Of a stretch of DNA of 39,264 bases, positions 34,468-39,264 are shown piece after piece. A model generated the notes under the pieces. That model was not told the DNA's origin. It saw nothing but the letters and a program-made list of their open reading frames with translations, and searched no databases. Source of the DNA: an uncultured Rhodospirillaceae bacterium (GTDB taxonomy: Bacteria > Pseudomonadota > Alphaproteobacteria > MPNO01 > UBA2964); NCBI GenBank assembly GCA_913052165.1, contig CAJXEC010000010.1, positions 1-39,264 of the forward strand, in the 5' to 3' direction. A program made the position numbers and the translations under genes. Every line of letters starts with the position of its first letter. Within the stretch, counting starts at the first letter, position 1.

Positions 34468-35589
34468 CTAAAAGCGACCCACGCCAAAGCTACTAATCAA
34501 ATTCGAATCCTTTCCTTCAATTATATAACTTGAAATTTCCGATGCTGTTATGGGAGAGAGCAAAATACCATTTCGATGATGCCCGGTGGCGTATGTCAGC
34601 CCGGCTATTCCCGACTTGCCAAGGATAGGGGCATCATCTCTACTCGCCGGACGCAATCCAGACCAACTATCAATGAGAGGAAGGTCATATATCCCAGGCA
34701 ACACCTCCCAAGCTGATCTAAGTATTTCCAGAAGACCTCCCCCGGTCATACGTTTATCGAAACCCATTTCCTCTACCGTGGCTCCCACAACAAGGCGACC
34801 GTCGCTTTTGGGAGCCAAGTAGACATTAGATACAATGGAGTTACCAGGACCCCAAATTACATGAGCAATCAAAGGCGCATTTTCTGGCATTTCCAAGGCA
34901 AGCATTTGCCCTTTTAGGGGGCGCACGGGGGGACGAGAGATTTCGGGGATCCCCGGAATATTCCTCGACCAAGCACCTGCAGCAACCACAACATGGTCAA
35001 CTGTAATTTTGTCACCATTTACAATTACTCCCGTCACGCAACCTTCATCGATAACTATTTCTTCCACGGAAGACTGCTCTCGCAATATACCGCCGGCTTT
35101 TTGAAGAGCTATTTTCAGAGCTAGGGCAAGGGCTCGATTATCAACCTGGTGATCTTGAGGGCTGTATATACCTCCAGTCACGGCTCGAGAGATGTGCGGT
35201 TCTAGTCGGCGGACCTCGTAGGCTGAGAGTTTTTCAACCTCTAATTGGTTTCGACTGAGAAAACTAAAACGATGATCAAGTTGTTCTTGCTCGTCTCTAT
35301 TAAGGGATACCTGGATCGTACCCTCTCTTCTATAATCAATATGAATTTCGGTTTCAGCCTCTAGCTCTTTTGCGAAATCTGGCCATATTTTTCGGCTTGC
35401 CATGGTCAGAGGCAAAAGCATCTCCTCACCATACTCAGCTTCTATTTGGGGCGCCAACATTCCCGCCGCCGCCCAAGTCGACTCCATCCCCGCCTTATTA
35501 CGCTCATATATAGTTACATTCTGACCGGCCTGAGCCAATCGCCAACCAATTGCCAATCCAGAAACGCCGCCACCAACGATGACAATCAA
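34468..35589 (-). CDS. thiO: Glycine oxidase ThiO
   Basis: FAD-dependent oxidase of glycine that supplies dehydroglycine for thiazole synthesis in aerobes. The N terminus is a Rossmann fold VGGGVSGLAIGWRLA, followed by STWAAAGMLAPQIE, and a C-terminal SGLRPASRDDAPILG and ATGHHRNGILLSP, all typical of the DAO/ThiO family. The length is 373 aa. The start must be the TTG at 35589 or an internal codon, because a TGA lies two codons upstream in frame; GAGGGG six bases before supports TTG. No TPP riboswitch motif (CTGAGA with its partner) was seen upstream. Confidence 0.93.
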   Translation of the reverse strand: MIVIVGGGVSGLAIGWRLAQAGQNVTIYERNKAGMESTWAAAGMLAPQIEAEYGEEMLLPLTMASRKIWPDFAKELEAETEIHIDYRREGTIQVSLNRDEQEQLDHRFSFLSRNQLEVEKLSAYEVRRLEPHISRAVTGGIYSPQDHQVDNRALALALKIALQKAGGILREQSSVEEIVIDEGCVTGVIVNGDKITVDHVVVAAGAWSRNIPGIPEISRPPVRPLKGQMLALEMPENAPLIAHVIWGPGNSIVSNVYLAPKSDGRLVVGATVEEMGFDKRMTGGGLLEILRSAWEVLPGIYDLPLIDSWSGLRPASRDDAPILGKSGIAGLTYATGHHRNGILLSPITASEISSYIIEGKDSNLISSFGVGRF

Positions 35590-35697
35590 TGTTCACCCCT
35601 CACACGATTTCTACAACTTTCATACGGGTTTTAACCTAACCTTGACCCGATGTTTTAGAGGACTAAGTTGTTAGCACAATCGCTCATTGGAAAAAAC

Positions 35698-36927
35698 ATG
35701 ACACAAGATAATCGTATTCTAATTTCTGGAGCAGGCCCGGTCGGCTCAATAACTGGTTACTACCTGGCTAAGCATGGAGTGCCTGTTTCTGTTTTTGATA
35801 CGGCCCCTCTTACACCAAGGGACCACCGAGCCTCCACTGTTCACCCCACAACTCTCCAGATGTTGGCGTCTATAGGCATCACAGAGAAGATAATTCCCCA
35901 AGGCATAATCTCGCCGATATTTCAGTTTCGCGACAGGTTCGATGATCGCGTAGTTGCAGAATTTGATTACGGGATTCTTAGCGACATATTTGACTTCCCT
36001 TTTGCCCTTCAGGTTGAGCAACATAAAGTTATTAATACGACCCATGAAATCGCCAAAGAATATGACACTTTTGAACTTAGGCGCCCTTGCGAAGTCATCG
36101 GTCATGTTCAAGACGAAGATGGCGTCACGTTGAAGGTAAAAAACCAAGAAGGTGAGATAGAGGATCACAGGGGACTTTTTTTACTGGGAACTGACGGCGG
36201 TAGGAGTGTTACCAGAAAAGATGCGGGGATCGATTTTCCCGGTTTTACGTGGCCGGACAGATTTGTGATTGCAACTACGGAGTATGACTTTGGCACACAA
36301 AAAGGCGGAAAACATCATTACCGTAATTATGTGGCGCATCCAGTCCAGTGGTGCGCACTCATAAAAGTCGCCGGAGATGACATGGCTGGTTTATGGCGTA
36401 TTTTGTTGCCTGCTATGGATGATGATCCCTCCGGGCTTGAGATAGGTTCATCTGAATGGGTGCAAAAAAAATTCGTTGAATGCCTTCCGTATGAAGACGA
36501 ATACAAAATCATTGATATAAATCCATATAATGTACATCAAAGAGTCGCCGAAACTTTTCATAAAGGGCGGGTATTACTTGCAGGAGACGCTGCCCATGTT
36601 AACAATCCACTTGGCGGCATGGGTATGAATGGAGGTATTCATGATGGCGTAAATCTCGCCGAGAAGCTCCTCCACATTTGGCGGGAGGACAAAAGTGCCA
36701 ATGAATTATTGGCTCAATATGACCGTCAAAGGCGGCCTACTGCCCTGAAGTACGTGCAAGCGCAATCAATCGCTAACAAGGAATTACTGCAAGAAACAGA
36801 TATGCAACAACGTCGTCAAAGACTTGATGTTCTGGCTGCAACTGCAGAAGACCGGGATAGGTGCAGAGGCTATCTCAAAAAATCGTCTCTCTGGACTATG
36901 TTAGAGGAGGCAAAGAATATTACTTAG
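35698..36927 (+). CDS. FAD-dependent aromatic hydroxylase-type monooxygenase
   Basis: Class A flavoprotein monooxygenase of the PHBH fold, with unknown substrate. The FAD-binding GAGPVG (11-16), the DG motif GTDGGRS (about 164-170) and the GD motif GRVLLAGDAAH (about 290-300) followed by NNPLGGMGMNGGIHDG are complete. The length from the ATG at 35698 is 409 aa; a TTG at 35668 would add ten residues. Motifs resemble phenol- or hydroxyphenylpropionate-type hydroxylases more than UbiH, but the reaction cannot be named. It is divergent from thiO and convergent with a broken MFS exporter, with no catabolic genes nearby. Confidence 0.88.
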   Translation: MTQDNRILISGAGPVGSITGYYLAKHGVPVSVFDTAPLTPRDHRASTVHPTTLQMLASIGITEKIIPQGIISPIFQFRDRFDDRVVAEFDYGILSDIFDFPFALQVEQHKVINTTHEIAKEYDTFELRRPCEVIGHVQDEDGVTLKVKNQEGEIEDHRGLFLLGTDGGRSVTRKDAGIDFPGFTWPDRFVIATTEYDFGTQKGGKHHYRNYVAHPVQWCALIKVAGDDMAGLWRILLPAMDDDPSGLEIGSSEWVQKKFVECLPYEDEYKIIDINPYNVHQRVAETFHKGRVLLAGDAAHVNNPLGGMGMNGGIHDGVNLAEKLLHIWREDKSANELLAQYDRQRRPTALKYVQAQSIANKELLQETDMQQRRQRLDVLAATAEDRDRCRGYLKKSSLWTMLEEAKNIT

Positions 36928-36957
36928 TTTTGCGCTGAACTGACCGCACCCGGACTT

Positions 36958-38204
36958 TTATGAGTCACTATTTCTCTCCAGCGATTTTTCAAGAAAGCCC
37001 CTGATAGAAAAGATCCAACCACACAAGAGTAAAAGAGCAACACCTCCTATGAAGACCGGCCAGGAAATACCCAGCCACTCGCCCATCACACCCATGCACA
37101 TTGAGCCCATTGCCGTTCCTCCCCTCATCATCAAGCCGTAGAGCGCCATTACGCGTCCTCTTAATTCGTTGCTAATCGAGTTTTGAATCAGTTGTTGTTC
37201 GCCCACCCCAATCATCACCAGGGCCAGCCCCGCAAAGCCAGAGCAACAGACTGCAAAATAAAAATTATCCAATCCGGCAAAAAGAATTAAAGAAGCACCC
37301 ACCAAGGACACCGATATCCCGGTTATCCTCGTCATACCGGTTACCATCCCCCTTCGCGCAAGATAAATACTCCCGAGCATTGCCCGGCATCCCATCGCTG
37401 CATGAAAATATCCAAGCCCCTGGACACCCCAACCAAAAACTCCATCCGCAAAGCCGGGTAACAACTCTGCGAAAGCACGGCCGAAAAATGCGACAACGGC
37501 GAGGATGACAAAAACTTGCCCCATACCAGCTGTCTGGAGGCAGTAGCGCATACCATCCGCTATCTCTCTAGGGATATTCCAAAGTGATTTTTTTTATCTC
37601 GCGGGGGTATAACCAAATCAATAGCATAAAGAGAAATTATAAAAATTAGAAAGCTCAATGCGTTAATAAAGAAAGCTGCCCCCACGCCCCATATCGCAAT
37701 TATAAGTGACGCCAATACTGGCCCGAGAGAGCGCGCTAGATTGAAAGATATTGAATTGATTGCAATTGCAGATGGGAGATCCCTGCGCTCTACTAAGCTT
37801 GGTAACAAGGAAAACCTCATGGGCTGATTGAAAGACATTACAACCCCACGAAAAAGTGCCAAACCGAACAACCACCAAATCGTCGCCATACTTGTGTAGG
37901 CTAAAAAGGTCAAAATCAAAGCCTGCAATAATGCAAGAAGTTGAGTAAATTGAATTCCCTTCAGACGATTGACTCGATCTGCAATAGCCCCCGCAAAGGG
38001 AGCTAAAACCATCGCTGGGACCATATCTGCAAAACCGATAGCCCCCAGCCAAAATGGTGACTCGGTAAGCTCCCATGCGAGCCAACCCATACCAACCCTC
38101 TGAATCCAGGTGCCAAAATGGGAAAGCACATTTCCCGCGGCGTAATAACGATAATTATCGTTGGCAAGCGCGCTTTTTACAGCATCAAAGTCCTTTTTTG
38201 GCAT
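36958..38204 (-). pseudogene. MFS exporter (MFS_3/EntS-like) split by a frameshift
   Basis: Reading the minus strand, 38204-37560 encodes an N-terminal half of 214 aa with MFS helices (RYYAAGNVLSHFGTWIQRVGMGWLAW, FAGAIADRVNRLKG), ending early at a TAG. The C-terminal half lies in another frame, from 37551 to 36958, and joins upstream without a stop through IPREIADGMRYC, a linker wording typical of the family. The two frames meet at an A8 tract (plus-strand T8, 37588-37595); nine As would restore one protein of about 415 aa. This may be a true pseudogene, a homopolymer sequencing error, or a slippage site. The N-terminal ATG follows a 16-nt inverted repeat. Substrate is unknown. Confidence 0.85.
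37588..37595 (-). other. A8 tract at the MFS frameshift
   Basis: Eight consecutive T on the plus strand, A on the coding strand, follow GAT in the N-terminal half frame. One base more would align this frame with the C-terminal half. Slippery A tracts of this length can be misread by RNA polymerase and by sequencers. Confidence 0.8.
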
Positions 38205-38208
38205 AATG

Positions 38209-38224
38209 TTTGATCCCGATCAAA
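38209..38224 (-). promoter_or_regulatory. 16-nt inverted repeat at the MFS exporter start
   Basis: TTTGATC-CC-GATCAAA lies four bases upstream of the MFS ATG at 38204, spanning the place where a ribosome site should be (GGGA in the loop on the coding strand). It could be an operator for a dimeric repressor or an RNA hairpin that hides the ribosome site. Confidence 0.35.
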
Positions 38225-38340
38225 AGCGTTTTTTTCTCGGTGACCATCATAATATAAAAGTGCGCTGTTACGCACCGCCCTTGACGAGAGAGGGGTTCAA
38301 GAGGCACAAATACGGAAACCATAAATAGATCAGGTAGACT

Positions 38341-38559
38341 ATGGCTAAGGAAGAACTTTTAGAGTTTACAGGAATAGTAAAAGAACGCCTTCCAAATGCA
38401 ATGTTCAAAGTAGAGTTGGAAAATGGTCATGAGGTTTTAGCCCATACAGCCGGCAAAATGCGTAAATTTCGAATACGTGTGCTCGAAGGTGACAAAGTGG
38501 ACGTAGAGATGACCCCGTACGATTTGACCAAAGCAAGAATTATTTTTCGCCACAAATAA
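38341..38559 (+). CDS. infA: Translation initiation factor IF-1
   Basis: Small OB-fold factor that binds the ribosomal A site during initiation. At 72 aa it has the conserved [13 protein letters not shown] start, [35 protein letters not shown] and [16 protein letters not shown]. The start ATG is preceded by a weak CAGG. The gene lies between two MFS transporter genes, and the maf gene that I recall beside infA in many alphaproteobacteria is not found in the sequence that follows. Its own promoter probably lies in the gap at 38205-38340, where TTGACG (from 38281) is seen without a good -10. Confidence 0.98.
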   Translation: MAKEELLEFTGIVKERLPNAMFKVELENGHEVLAHTAGKMRKFRIRVLEGDKVDVEMTPYDLTKARIIFRHK

Positions 38560-38636
38560 AAAGTCTCGGATCAGAGAATCTTATAAATGGCTTTGGTGAT
38601 AGCTTAAGCACTTATGTTACTGTTAGTCAGACTGCG

Positions 38637-39264
38637 ATGAAACTGGATTGGTCAGAAGGGAGGTGGAAGACGCCAGCCACCATCTTGGTCTGTGGCACCT
38701 GTATACTATTTTGCTCCTTCGGCATTAGACAGACCTATGGTCTTTTCCTGGCACCAATCTCAGAGGCAAATAGCTGGAATATTGCGATATTCTCATTTTC
38801 TATGGGATTACAAGTTCTCGTATGGGGATTAACCCAACCCTTGTGGGGCGTGATAGCTGATAGGTTCGGGGCCGGCAGAGTCGTTAGCCTTGGGTCGGTT
38901 CTGTATGCGGTCGGCCTCTTTATGATGGCGAAGTCTTCAACGATACTAGAAATTCACCTCAGTACGGGCTTTCTTACTGGTATAGCGATGAGCGCTACTG
39001 GATTTCCAATAATTTTAGCAGTAATTGGCCGCAGCGTAGACGCTAAAAGCCGAAGCCTTTTTTTAGGTATTGCAAGTGCTGGGGGTTCAAGTGGGCAGGT
39101 CATCGTCGTACCATTTGCGCATTTTTTTATGGTGGACGGGGGTTATATCAACACACTTCTATTCCTTGCTCTCGTAATGTTGCTGATTATTCCTTTGACC
39201 ATCGCATTGGCCGGAAGACCAAGTCGTCCGGCAGGCGACTCGGGCCCGGATCAAAAGGTCATGG
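38637..39264 (+). CDS. MFS transporter, OxlT/monocarboxylate-like (3' partial)
   Basis: The frame opens at the ATG at 38637 and runs off the right edge without a stop, so only the N-terminal 209 codons are seen. It has the first six membrane helices of a major facilitator: a helix with ILFCSFGIRQTYGLFLAPI, the WGVIADRFGAGRV loop between helices 2 and 3, GFLTGIAMSATGFPIIL, and ASAGGSSGQVIVVPF. This wording resembles the oxalate/formate or monocarboxylate antiporter group. An SD is not obvious. It is not similar enough to the broken exporter at 36958 to suggest a recent duplication. The substrate is unknown. Confidence 0.85.
   Translation, partial: MKLDWSEGRWKTPATILVCGTCILFCSFGIRQTYGLFLAPISEANSWNIAIFSFSMGLQVLVWGLTQPLWGVIADRFGAGRVVSLGSVLYAVGLFMMAKSSTILEIHLSTGFLTGIAMSATGFPIILAVIGRSVDAKSRSLFLGIASAGGSSGQVIVVPFAHFFMVDGGYINTLLFLALVMLLIIPLTIALAGRPSRPAGDSGPDQKVM

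Noticed and set aside
35746-36168. 140-codon minus-strand frame inside the FAD monooxygenase
   Set aside because: Antisense shadow; the sense frame has all FAD motifs.
37663-38085. 140-codon frame inside the MFS exporter
   Set aside because: Alternative frame on the same strand; the frame with membrane helices and family motifs is 37560-38204.
1-39264. tRNA genes, CRISPR arrays, insertion sequences, toxin-antitoxin pairs or defence systems
   Set aside because: None seen on reading the intergenic gaps and gene families; the window is core housekeeping sequence.

Overview
This window is core chromosome of an alphaproteobacterium, probably an uncultivated, moderately AT-rich, compact marine-type lineage near Rhodospirillales. 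That placement is inferred from gene content and order, not from a tree. The supporting signs are an HdaA-type DnaA homologue beside a DUF2066 protein, a CDP-alcohol phosphatidyltransferase and an AI-2E permease; a 42-residue aa3-oxidase subunit IV; and the blocks ndk-holC-pepA / lptF-lptG-lptD-surA-pdxA-rsmA / gmk-yicC / mltG-fabF-acpP-fabG-fabD / rpsF-rpsR-DUF2232-rplI. I found no tRNA, rRNA, CRISPR array, insertion sequence, phage or plasmid gene.

Layout. 1-3073 (+): 3' part of a soluble lytic transglycosylase, a MoaB/Mog protein and a ROK sugar kinase. 3074-3511: the largest gap without a recognised gene. 3512-5296 (-): aspS, divergent from rnd (5430-6593, +). 6590-10025 (-): a tight operon DUF2066, pgsA-like, AI-2E permease, hdaA, whose last stop codon shares the bases TTAA with the stop of rnd. 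10107-12015 (+): purM-purN and the tiny cytochrome oxidase subunit. 12047-14558 (-): pepA, holC, ndk. 14771-22394 (+): the LPS-export and outer-membrane run lptF-lptG-lptD-surA-pdxA-rsmA. 22388-23930 (-): gmk and yicC. 24002-24754 (+): a short-chain dehydrogenase inserted the other way round. 24811-29209 (-): fatty-acid synthesis (fabD, fabG, acpP, fabF) and mltG. 29491-31679 (+): ribosomal proteins S6, S18 and L9 with a DUF2232 membrane protein. 31868-32635 (+): NAD kinase. 32778-35589 (-): thiamine thiazole operon thiO-thiS-thiG-thiE. 35698-36927 (+): FAD monooxygenase. 36958-38204 (-): an MFS exporter broken by a one-base frameshift in an A8 tract. 38341-38559 (+): infA. 38637-39264 (+): a second MFS transporter that runs off the window.

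The genes cooperate mainly in envelope building (peptidoglycan trimming by Slt and MltG, LPS transport by LptF/G/D, outer-membrane folding by SurA, phospholipid and fatty-acid synthesis), translation (AspRS, S6, S18, L9, IF-1, RsmA) and nucleotide or cofactor supply (PurM/N, Ndk, Gmk, NadK, PdxA, Thi, MoaB). Several genes use TTG starts.

I did not find a convincing undescribed system. The items most worth a second look are the frameshifted MFS exporter, the absence of ppk/ppx from the hdaA-rnd junction, an 18-bp perfect palindrome and a possibly leaderless lptF promoter in the pepA/lptF gap, a ThiE with altered motifs, and the unexplained gap at 3074-3511.
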